Assembly (NCBI GenBank): GCA_951799445.1
Contig: OX637288.1
Location: 45,957,288-46,021,287, forward strand
Source: Pseudisothecium myosuroides
Taxonomy: Eukaryota; Streptophyta; Bryopsida; Hypnales; Lembophyllaceae
Reading direction: 5' to 3'
DNA length: 64,000 nucleotides
Shown: one piece after another, positions 11,220 to 21,830 of the stretch
Layout: every line of letters begins with the position of its first letter
Position numbering within the stretch: the stretch's first letter is position 1
The notes under the pieces: model-generated
Database searches by the model: none
What the model was told of the DNA's origin: nothing
What the model saw: the letters and a program-made list of their open reading frames with translations, nothing else
Position numbers and translations under genes: made by a program

Positions 11220-13405
11220 GAGGAAATATGAAACAATCTTGTGGGAAGCAACTGCAAAAGGATGGTTTGGATGACAAAATTTCATATAATCAACACATTC
11301 TATGCACTGTGTTTGTATGAGCTAGACTAGGTATCACCCCTGCAAATTCTCAAATATATGGATGAGGAACCTTGTGATCATGTGCAGTACAAATTGAAAG
11401 AGGACCGGCCGCAATTGCAACAGAATGGAACGACAAGACAAATCAAATGAACTCGGCTAAGTTACATTCACGTGAGTGATGTTTTGAAAAACGAGTTTCG
11501 TTCACTTTTTATACTCCCTCTATCCCACTAAAAACCTCCAAATCAAGCACAATTTCTATCCCACTAAAAAGCTCCATTTTTAGATTTTGATTGTTAGATA
11601 AGTGTTGGCCGTGTTGAACGACCTCGTGGGGGCAAGTCAAGTGATTAGGGAGCATTCTTCGCCAAGAAAGCTTGGCTTTGCCTATATGAGACACCTTGGA
11701 CTTGTTGTGCTTCTTTAGACAGTAATATTGACAATGGATTTGGTGACCACTTCGACACTTTGAAGAGTTGCTCTTGAAGTAGTGTAGGGATCACTTTGTT
11801 GTGGGTATTTAGGTTGCAGTAGATGTTTCAAAAATCCCAATGTTGCTACCAACATTTAAATCATCAAGAATGATGGAGCTGGTAGCGTTTACAAATTTTG
11901 TCAAAAATGGTACTTTCCGCATGGATTTTGGGTGCCTAAATGATGATACCTAAGTTGGAGATTTTGCAGAGACCTAAAGGATGGGTTGCCAGTTTTTGAA
12001 TGCATGTATCCCTATCAGAAAGATTAAAAATGTAGTTAATCCCTCATGGGGAAACTTTTTGGAGGTTTTTAGTGGTACAGAGGGAGTAAGTTACAAGAAG
12101 TAGTGGAAGTGTCTCTCTGCTTGGAAGTGGAATTCGCAAAGAGACTACTGTTTGGTGCTTTCCCTTCAACAGACTCCTCCAATTCCATGTTTCTCAGCTG
12201 GACTGGACATTGGAATACGAAGAGATTTTCAAACAGCATGCTTTACTGCTGTGGTAGCAAGCTTATAGGTTCCGTGCTAAAATTATTAGGGTTAAATTTT
12301 ATTTTTTATTTTTTATTTTGATCTTTTGATCTTTCAAAAGAGGTGACATTTTGAATGTAATATCTATGTCAATCATTACTGAAGTAAATTCATTTAAAAG
12401 GATGATTTATGCACACTCTTTACTATAACCATGTACAAATGTGATTTCCCATGACTAAGGCAATGATCAAAATACTCCTATTATTGGATCTATAGATGCA
12501 TTCTTTGTTTCTACAGTTAATAATGAAGTCATCCATCAAACCTTACAAGGTCCGCAGGGTCCTTACATGGTTAATCTCTAAGTCCTTTTTAGAAATATTG
12601 GACATTTTTGCTTAAATTTTTGTATAAATATATTACTTAGTACAATTTCATCAAACATGTTGTAATGGAAGGTTGTCTTTTAAACATTCAAGTATTACCT
12701 TGGATGACTAAGAAGTCATTTGACTAAAACATTGTTTGAAAACACTTTGCTCATCATCCAGATTTTGCATTTTGGAATGCTCAGAATAGTGGTTAAGTGC
12801 CAAGATTAAAACCAAAAAATATTGGAAGCCAATGTTTAGATGGACTGAAAATCAAAAGATTATTGTTAAAAATAAAAAATGACATTTTAATCCTCAAAGA
12901 TTAGGTACAATTTGGGCAAAAGTGGTTAGTAGATCCTATTTCTTAGTTTATTGACTAGTGATCCTCTTAAAAAAATTATTTTGAAATTCAACTACAAAAA
13001 ATTGCATTACACTGGTCACTAGGATGGAAAAAACATTTAAAAACTTATAGATTGCAAAATTATAGCCTTTTAAATTAGAAGAGAAATATTCTTTAGTCTT
13101 ACCTTACTCATTTAAGTAGTTTTGACTGCTCTTGAAGTGAGTTTTTTTACTATTTACACCCAAATTCTTTTTTTAAAATTTCAAACTAATTTGTAATAGC
13201 TACAAAAGGTTCTACAAATCAAATGAAGAAGAAATTTGTAAAAGTTTCCACAAGGCACGAGTTAGGCATACTTCTTTTTTTGCGTAGTATAATTACCAAT
13301 CCACACAACTCATGCAAAAACAATTGGGATCTTAAAAGAAGGTACTCTTTTGTACCTTGTGTCTAAAATTTAAAGATACATCCAACTCAAGATTGAGTTT
13401 CTAGG
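10111..13405. repeat. Segmental duplication, F-box block, copy A
   Basis: Matches 60187-62874: the F-box gene, its upstream region and about 1.3 kb of AT-rich spacer, ending near the phrase ACATCCAACTCAAGATTGA. The only large difference is the Stowaway-type element at 11514-12086, absent from copy B. Together with repeat R this block was joined to the RPB3 block in the ancestral arrangement seen on the left of the window. Confidence 0.85.
11514..12086. mobile_element. Stowaway-like (Tc1/mariner) element
   Basis: The termini are CTCCCTCTATCCCACTAAAA on the left and, on the right, the complement of CTCCCTCTGTACCACTAAAA: an inverted repeat of nearly 30 bp with the CTCCCTC start typical of plant Stowaway elements. 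It is flanked by TA (11512-11513 and 12087-12088). The paralogous site at 61550-61551 has a single TA and no insert. At 573 bp it is long for a Stowaway MITE. No transposase frame is visible. Confidence 0.88.
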
Positions 13406-15040
13406 AATGCACGCAAATTTTTGATGGTACCTTTTGAGGGACAATTTTCTTTTAGGGTTTATTTAAAAATATTTATGGTATTATTTTTTCCATCCTTAAA
13501 CTTTGCAAGCAATTTAAAATTCCTGCTATTGGCCATTTGGACACTTAGGAAATAATCTTTAATTCTAAAATGCATAGTAGGCCAAAGAATGATTTATGAA
13601 TGGTCAAAATGTCTTCTTCATAGAGTAAAACACATGAATTTCATTCATTTCTTGGATGAAACTTTGCATTGTTAATGAGTTTATTTGTGTCATTTAATTG
13701 AACTTAAAGCATTTAGGTTATTTTGTGATTTTACATGGGATTCTGCTTCAAATAAAAGACGTAGTACATGTACGATTGGATAGTTGCAAGTACTATTTGT
13801 TTAGACTAGCTTTAATACTCAAGATTTTTCTAAAGTACTTTTATAAAAATTGAAAGAAATATCCAAACATGTTAATTCTATGTTTCAAAATGTATGCAAA
13901 AACAAGCTCACTTTGTGGACATCTATAAAACATAGAGTTAACAATGCTCATGAAGATCACAATATTGGTACAAATATGTGCTAACATGTTTATCCTATTT
14001 TACATACTATATATGAAGGTCTAATTTAACACTTAGGTACCAAAATTGAATTTCCACATCACATTTGCAAGAGTCTATATCACATTTGCAAGAGTCTACA
14101 TCACCTCACACCATTTGCAAGATGACATGTGACACTATTTTAACAATAATGACTTAATTTATGCCAAATTTAACCTTCATGTAGGGTAGTCTATTAGTAG
14201 AAAACCAAAACTACCTTTAAACAGAGACTATCACAATGACCTAAATTATCCACTATACTATATAGTGCCTTACCAAAAAAATTTGCATTGTCTTTTTGTT
14301 CCTATTCAATTACCTTCATTTTCAAATGCTATTTTTCACAATTTTGATGCAATTCTTGCATCATTGCATTCCAATGTAGCCCAGATCATGCATACCAAAT
14401 TTCAACTTCAAAAAGCAAACTCCAATTTTGGTGAATTTTTTCATTTTATTTCAATGATTTTACGTGATAATTTACCAAAAAACATCAAGAATTAATTTTT
14501 TTCTTCAATTGCGGGGATATGTAAGGAACATCCATGCACACATCTTTCGATTCCTTCAACAAACATCTCCAAAAAAGTTTCACAATTCCTTATAGGAAGA
14601 GTTCCAAGCAAAATGAATCTTCCATAGTCACCATCTCTCTGAACTCCTCCATGCTCGTGCAAAACTATCAATCACACAAATATAATCAAATGAGTACTCA
14701 ATTTGCAAAAACCTCACTGCAAACCCCCCCTGGAATATGAACTCTAGTATCAGAGTGGAAACCTCGGTTGCACGTTACAGTCGTTGAGCTCGGTATCGCT
14801 CTCTCTTCGTGACCTTGGAAGGGCCCCGTCTCCGAGATCAAGAATCAAGCCGCCCGTGGCACAGGACTACTCCATTCCTAAAATGAGCTTCAGAATTCTG
14901 GCTTTTTCCATTAAGACCTGGGTTTCCTCGTTCTGTTTGTCATCTCAGCAACTCACTTTGGTGCAACTGAAGTATGAGGTGTAGTGAGCGCAATCATGGC
15001 AATAGCAAAGCGATTTTAGCAGCAGACTAAGGAAAGGAAC
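13406..15040. other. AT-rich spacer without recognisable gene
   Basis: No supported gene. A short tandem phrase, CATTTGCAAGAGTCTA, is repeated near 14060-14110. Small open frames between 14265 and 14984 have no recognisable domain and biased low-complexity composition. From about 14745 base composition rises towards GC, leading into the coding relic at 15.1-15.65 kb. Confidence 0.5.
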
Positions 15041-15279
15041 TGCACTAGCATAGATTCGTATTTCATCCAGCTATTGACGAACTCCGGAGTCGAGCGAGCT
15101 ACTGTACAAGTCGGAAGGACAATTCAAGAGGACTCAAATGTGATTAGAGAACCAGATTTCAAGTAAGGTTTCTAGAGCTTGTATTTCGGTAGAAGCAACC
15201 AAAGTAACAAAAGCCTCATGATCCTAAATTGACCAGAATTGACATCGTCCACCAAATCCATGGAGCTACCAGAGCAATA

Positions 15280-15650
15280 AACTAGAAACAAGAAAAGAGA
15301 ATGCTGCTGCATATACGGAGGCATCACTGGTGAAAGTCGCGACATGCACTCAGGCGGCGTGGTGAAGTTGAAAGATGTCCTTACCAGGATCAGCGAGCAG
15401 GACCAGTGAGTGCAGCGCGTACACAAAAATCAAATAATCGAGCAGGCGAGGGAACTAACGGGAGCAATCCTTGCAAGGGGCAATGCAGGTTGAAACCCCG
15501 TCCTTCTCCGCATGGGCAAGAGTGCCAAACGGAAGTTGGGATGAGACCGGAAGGCACAAGTTGCTGGCGAAGAACACGCAGGTGGCTGCTCTTCACATGG
15601 CCAAACTGTTGCAGATCGAGCAATGGTCCCAAAGTTAAACATCGCCATCT
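15280..15650 (+). pseudogene. Unrecognised decayed coding relic
   Basis: GC content is well above the surroundings and the plus strand reads like protein in two frames. The first frame (from about 15310) gives HSGGVVKLKDVLTRISEQDQ, then a TGA at 15406-15408, then VQRVHKNQIIEQARELTG, ending near 15480. A second frame then gives SAWARVPNGSWDETGRHKLL and NTQVAALHMAKLLQIEQW. I read this as one gene piece with a nonsense codon and a frameshift. The family is not one I recognise. It ends where the inverted repeat R begins. Confidence 0.5.
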
Positions 15651-15662
15651 CAGAAAAAGGTG

Positions 15663-17075
15663 AGTGAAGTCTTCCCTGTCCAACCCTAATCCCGACCATG
15701 GACCGGTGTTTGACTGATTTGGGTTTAGGGCTCTTCTACAATTTCCTCACTAACTGAAAGGGCATTTTATCAGATTGAAATCAGGCTGTTCTCAGAAGGT
15801 CATGGGTAAGTCCACAAGCTCATTCTCAAGAATTTCAAGCTGGGGGCCTCATTACTTAATTGCATTTGTACATTGTCTTTGATTCTTAAGAAGCTGACCA
15901 TGTCGTTGTGGGATGCAACAGACTTGTTGGACCGTTGAAATGCAAGGAAGCAACTTCTCAAATGAATGGCCAGTATTGAATACGATGCAAGAACTGGTGA
16001 TTTCCATGGCCAAGGTTTTTTAGAAGAATTACTCTGAACCGAGTATCTGGTAAGCTTCTGTTGAAAGAGATGAGGAAAGGAGGAGGTTTCGACTTTATTC
16101 AAGGTCATGGAGCTCACTGCATATTATTCAACTTCAAAAAAAACTGCGATTTTGGCCAAGCCTGATGTATTTTGTGAGTGTATGTTGTTTGATCTTCTCA
16201 AATTGATCCTCTCAAATTGACCATTTGATCTTATCAAATTGCATAATTGAATTCATGATTCGGTATTAAATGTTGCACTCCTTTCCAAATGTAATCCCCT
16301 GAAGCAAGTTCTAATATTCTTAATTGTACCTTATGTAATTACGGTGTGAAGGAATTTTTGGCTATGGTAGTTCTTCTCTGAAAGCATAGCCGAAGTTGAT
16401 GATTTGTGTACAATTTTTTCTCCAAAAGTTTTTTTTTTTTGGTTCATGCCAATCTCTAGGTTAGAGCTTCCCTCGTCAAATTTCTCTAAATGTTAAACTT
16501 TAAGAATTTGGCAATTTTAATTCCAAATACCAACTAGAACCTAAGATTATATCATTGTGAGTTTTTAGAGCTTTGAGCATATGAATGTCTCAATTTTGGA
16601 GCTCTCAAATACGTGATTCTAATGAGCAGTGTTTTTTTTCCGGTGATTTGGTGCAAAATTGCACCAAATTTTATAGCCTAGCACCAAAAGAAAAAAATGG
16701 TACTGGAAAGGTGGAAAATTGCTAGAAAACTTCAAATAAAAAAAATCTTGGATGAAATCACCAGATTTTGGATGAAAATTGAATTATGGATCTTTGATAT
16801 GTACTAATATGATAATTTCTATCCAATATGTGGATGAATGTTGAAATTTGGAGTACCACTATAACATTCAATATTGCCACTAATTATGGCACTTTATTAA
16901 AAATGAAAAAAACACACATTGCTAATGAGTTTGAGTACTTGACCATGGTTTGAGGCAAGGAATTTGGGAAGAGGCATGGCCTCAGATCTCTACCAAGGGA
17001 AATCATCCGATCCTATTATGGTAGAAAGCTGCAGAAATGTAGTGAGGACACTTTGCAAGTCAGATGATGTTGAAA
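15663..17075 (-). repeat. Repeat R, inverted copy
   Basis: The reverse complement of the sequence at 8172-9240 and 58445-59960. It begins with CTTCCCTGTCCAACCCTAAT and ends near AGTCAGATGATGTTGAAA. It is interrupted by a hAT-type element at 16627-16921. With the copy at 8.2-9.2 kb it flanks the F-box copy A region as an inverted pair about 6.4 kb apart. Confidence 0.85.
16627..16921. mobile_element. hAT-type non-autonomous element
   Basis: Flanked by an exact 8-bp direct repeat CTAATGAG (16619-16626 and 16922-16929). The ends are CAGTGTTTTTTTTCC and, on the other side, the complement of CAATGTGTGTTTTTTTC, the CA..TG form usual for hAT elements. Repeat R copies at 8.3 kb and 58.59 kb lack the insert, and the 58.59-kb copy keeps TAATGAG once on the complementary strand. 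Near the left end lies a palindrome, TTGGTGCAAAATTGCACCAA (16644-16663). It is 295 bp with no transposase frame. Confidence 0.85.
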
Positions 17076-17290
17076 TCTACAATTTTAAATAATTTCCAAT
17101 TGGTGAAGAAACTGCACTTGACCCTTCATTTCTTTAGTGGAACTAAAAATTCATAAAAAAATTACATGAAGAGTGAATAGCATGAAATGGCCAAAATACA
17201 TTGCCAGGGTGTTCATTGGATTAAACATCCTCTACTTTAGAAAAGTCAATAATATCATAATGAGAGGATTTCCAATGTCAAACAACTTAA

Positions 17291-18213
17291 CCCCTAAAGG
17301 CCCAAGGCATTTTTTGGCTCCGAAACCACTGAAAACTGTCATTTCTACTGCGATCACTCCCTAAACCAAAAAAAACATTTTTTTTAGAATCTAACCGTAG
17401 GATCTTGTACTTCACTTGTCTCAAATTATGTGGAAAAAATTTCATGAAGTTTGACCGTACGGATTGGAAGATATTAGCGTTTGAAGTTGGAAAAAGAAGC
17501 TTTTTTGAACTCTGGATTGCAATTTCAGATGACTTTGACGGCCATTTGTGGATTTTTTTTTGTACTACACACCATAAAGTTAAATTTTTTTATGTTGAAC
17601 ATTTGGGTTGAGAGTCGGGGAAAAAAATTTCAGAATGTCAAAACTTGATTTTCATATATAAAAAAATTGTTAAGTAGAAGTAGGTCCAAAATTGAACAAA
17701 ACACTAAATCTTCAATAGCTCTTAGATGGAATCAAAAAACCATAATCCCAATGGTGGGATTGTTCTTGCAAACAAACTTAACCTTTTCAAAAATAAAAAT
17801 TTGAAAAAATTTGAAAATTGCATTCAATAATGAATTTTATAAGTTGTTTTTTCAAGAAGACGCTTAGATTGCCCGAAAAACAAGATTGTCCATAACTTTC
17901 TCATTCTAAGTCCAATTAGAATGAATCAAAGCTTCAAATATAGACAAAAACATGATCTTTGAGGAAAAAAAATCAAAAAAAAAAAAATTCAATTTTTTAA
18001 AGTTTTTTTTTTCTGCCCGGCGAACTCCTTTTTTGACTTCGGGTGGCATAACTTTTTTTCTCGGGCATCGATTGAAAAAAATTATATTTTTGGAAAGCTG
18101 ATGTGATTTCCTATCTTTAAAAAAAAATTCGAAAAATCAGGTCGAAATTTCAGGTCGCACGAGCCTGCCCGAAATCCCAAGTGTCCCCCGAGGGGACTTT
18201 GGGCCTTTAGGGG
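17291..18213. mobile_element. TTAA-flanked element, CCCCTAAAGG family, copy 1
   Basis: Termini CCCCTAAAGGCCCAAGGC and the complement of CCCCTAAAGGCCCAAAGT, flanked by TTAA at 17287-17290 and 18214-18217. It is 923 bp, AT-rich inside and GC-rich at both ends. It is related along its length to the elements at 44288-45220 and 52766-53678. It contains the shared block GGATTGGAAGATATTAGCG (17461-17479). No transposase frame. Confidence 0.85.
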
Positions 18214-18559
18214 TTAATGTGTATTTGTCCCTGTTCAGGAAAGACATCTAACGCAAGCGCAATTCACCCAAACTAGCTGTGGAAACTTCAGAAAGCTCAA
18301 CCAAATGGACCAGCCTGAGCAGCTGATGTTCGGAAATTCTGAAATTTGGAATCAATGGCTACTTCATGAGGCTGGAAAACTCAATCATCTGTGTCAAAAT
18401 GGAGGATTTCCATGAGATTGGCATTGTGAGATTAATTGCCCGCCTGAAACGTTAGATCCTCATCAGTCCTACTTTCCAGAGCTCTAGGTGTCATAATTTT
18501 TTGAGGCTCTAGAAGCCATCATTCATAGGAAGGTTTCGAGGTTAAATTTGAGAGGATGA

Positions 18560-21500
18560 AACTTGTGATATTAGAGAGGGAGTTATTAACCCTTAAACGA
18601 CGGGCTCATAACCGTGGAAATCATCTGTTTTGTCACTGTGTGGATTCTTGGATTAAAATAATGCAAAAGTACTCATTGGAAGTCAAGCTACTGTAGATTA
18701 TCTTCCCTTTCCCCACAAAATTTGAAGGATGAATAGTTGCACTTCTGTCCTACACAAGAGATTCTCTTGTCATTCATCGGCCTCAAAACGTCCGCCGCGT
18801 CGTTCAAGGGTTAAAGAGGCCTGCTTGTATCGATGAAGTTTTCCAGGTCGTGAGAGCAGATGGCGACACGTGGACAAAGCTTAAGGGAACAGTGACGAAC
18901 AGTGAGCCGAAAGCAGATTCCGACTACTTTTGGATTTCCATTTGACTGTACCGAGATTTCCATTCGACTGTCCTTAACAGTGGCCGTGTTTGTCAAGCTT
19001 GCCCGATCTGTAACTTGTACTTGGCCGGCTTGGCTATGGAGTTCTAGCTCGTCCATATCTGCTGCTTTCGATGCCGCAAGGGCCAGAGGTTCCGACAGAG
19101 AGAGATTTCTGTGTGAGACTTGTGATTCTTTGAGGAATCCACCGAAGTTTGGGGTTTCTTTCGAGGAAAAGCAGCCATGGTGGACTTCTGTTCGAGTGCT
19201 GTGGCATGACGGGTCGAGATTCTCTCGTTGTGATGGCTGTTGAATATATGCTGAGTCGACAGGCGGTGGCGTGGTGCGCGAAAGGTTGTCCTCGAACCTG
19301 CCTTGATTTTATGTTAGTTTTGGTACGATCGGTTTTTTCTTGCAATTCTTTGTCTTCTTGCTTATTGGATCCTTTTCTAGTCAATCTTAAGAAGTATGTA
19401 GTTCACTTTGAAACAGAGCTCTAGGTTCGTATCTTACTGAAACAGAACTTTGGACAACCCTAGAAAGTTGGGATTAGGCCTTGAACCCAGACTTAGAAAT
19501 TAAGTTAATTTGGGACTTGGGAGCCCGAAAACAACATACTGACGCCAATTCCAGAGTGCTCTAATGTCAGAGGCTAGAGGTCGGCTGTGATATTAGAGAG
19601 GGAGATATTTAGTTTGTAAGTTACCGACATTTTTTTCCAGGTTGTGAGAGCAGATGAGCGCGAATGGCGATACGTGGTCTCACGAACTTAGGGCATGGAT
19701 GCAATCACTAAGTTAGTGAAGAACAATGAGCCGAATTTGCCAAATAACTTTTGAAAATCTTTTTTCTGTCATCCCTGTAGGGTTTCCAATTGTCTGTACG
19801 AGATGCTCGAGTCTGTACCGACAATGGCCTTGTTTGTCGGTCTTGGAAAAACTTGCGCGATCTATAAACTTGTCCTATGGAGTTCAAGCACTTCCATATC
19901 TGCTGGGTTTCTTTGTCGCAGGGTCCAGAGATTCTGGAAAGAGAGAGAGAGAGAGTTTTGCGTCTGAGGTTTTTGATTCTTTGAGGAATCCACCGATTTT
20001 AGCTTGTGGTTGGGTGAAGCTTTTAAAAAAAAAAAAAATGATCAGTTTTTTCTTGCAATTCTTTACCTTCTTGCTTGTTGGAGGTTGTAGTCAATCTTGA
20101 GAAGTATGTAGTTCACTCAGAACAGAGCTCTTTGTTAGAGTTTACTGAAACAGAGCTTTGAAAATGTTTTTTTAAATGCCATGCTCTTCTTGAAGCGCTA
20201 CTGGTACTAGGTCTTCGATGCTATTGCTTTGCTTCACTTCCTGCATTGTTCATTAGGACTAGGTGACCTACTTTTACGTGTGCTTAAGAATCTTTAGTAT
20301 TGCACTTGAAATTTAGCTTCCAGGCACTGTACCGTCATCTGTCGATTTATCTAGTCGACCAGAGTAAGTATCTAGATTTGTTGCAGTTGTGGGTGGTGTC
20401 CACTCTTCTGGATACTGGACGGCCAGTTCTCCTACCGGAGAATCCGTCGCATTTCTGAGCTTGTTTTTTTTGCCATGTGCAATCGCAGGTACTAGCAAGT
20501 AATCTTCATAATTGTTGACCCTGCGGACAACTGCTGCTCTGTGAGAGAAAGGTTATCCTCGATTCCACCCTTATTTTATGTTAGTTCGACTCCTACTAGG
20601 GGTTCTTGCCATTCTGTCTTGTTACTTGTCCTCTTGCTTGTTGGAACTATGGGTCAGTCTTAGAATCATTTAGGTCACGAAGAATTAGAGCTCTAGGTTA
20701 GCATCTTACTGAAACATAGCTATTCCATGAACTAATGGACAATGTCACGATTGCCACTGGTACTATGTCTTCAATGCTGCTACATTGCCTCACTTCCTTC
20801 ACTGTTCATTAGGATTAAGTGACCTACTTTAGCCATGTGCTTAAAGTCTTATATCTGAAGTTTTTGACCGAGGGGGTTGATGTTTGAGGAGGGGACAACG
20901 AAGAAGGCCTTGTGTATGAATTGGCTTTTGAAACTATTGCTGGAATTGGCATTCATGACTGTTCTGACTGGGAAGAGGTGAGAACTTACGAGGTTTTAAT
21001 TTGACCTGGCCAAGCAGAGTCGAAAATGCTTTCTTCAGTCCGAGTGCTGCAAGCAGTGTTTTTATTGGATTGCGAATGATGTGCTATGTGGTAGGTCAAA
21101 TTTAAAAATATTCACAGGGAATAACTTATCCAACTGCACATGCATTTGGAACCGTCAATGGCCCCCTGGAAAGATTATCTTTTCTAACCTGACCGAACTA
21201 TGAAGTTAAAAGACATCATCAAGCTGACCTGAGGGTAACTCGTGACTTGAGATACTGAGATTTTGATCGTATGCATATTGCACTTCTGACTTCAACACAG
21301 ATGGTTTCTTCGGCAGTCATAATGCTATTATTTAACTAGTAAATTCTGTATGAGCCGTTGACTCTCGAAATTTTGTGCGAAACGTTTCCTCGTAAGCTAC
21401 CAGCTGGCACTTTATGAACTCGACGGAGAAATTGTGTAATCAATTTGTGAGCTATGGAGTATTAAATAGTGATAACGTGTTTCAAGAGGTGTCGGGGTCA

Positions 21501-21830
21501 TTGAGGTTTCTGGTGTCGTGGATTCGCCGTTCACAGTGAGTTCTATTTCGTCAAGGAGGTTCACAAATTAGGAGTACGTTTTTGTTTGCCATCTCAATTT
21601 CTGTGGACGTTGAGATTTCCGTGTCTTGGATCCGTCATTGAGGGTTCGATTTGTTTTCCATACAACAGTGAGAGCTGTTACCAGAAACTTGGGAATTCGA
21701 TGCAGCTATTGCACTTGGAAATTATATTCTTGTCGATGTACAAATCCTTTGCATTTCTAAGCTTGCTCTATGTTGAGCACAATCGGAGGTACTGGCAAGT
21801 AATCTGTGCACAAATTAACTCCGTGGGGCT
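18560..21830. repeat. Tandem non-coding modules upstream of the receptor gene
   Basis: Several diverged direct repeats. Module 1 (18560-19440) and module 2 (19580-20160) share GTGATATTAGAGAGGGAG, GTGAGAGCAGATG, TTCTTTGAGGAATCCACCG and AAGTATGTAGTTCAC in the same order. Part of the module returns at 20545-20720. GTTCATTAGGA plus GTGACCTACT occurs at about 20250 and 20810. GGTACTRGCAAGTAATCT occurs at about 20497 and 21788. No conserved reading frame joins the copies, so these look like duplicated leader or promoter regions rather than exons. All point towards the receptor gene downstream. Confidence 0.6.
18590..18810. mobile_element. Short TTAA-flanked MITE (221 bp)
   Basis: Termini CCCTTAAACGACG and the complement of CCCTTGAACGACG, flanked by TTAA at 18586-18589 and 18811-18814. 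It sits in module 1 of a local tandem duplication. Module 2 (19595-19620) reads GAGATATTTAG at the same point, an empty site. The same terminal sequence, TTAACCCTTAAACG, appears once more at 46280-46293 without a visible partner end. Confidence 0.78.

Noticed and set aside
19034..19384. Overlapping open frames on both strands in tandem module 1
   Set aside because: They are not conserved in module 2, where the same sequence has stops and indels.
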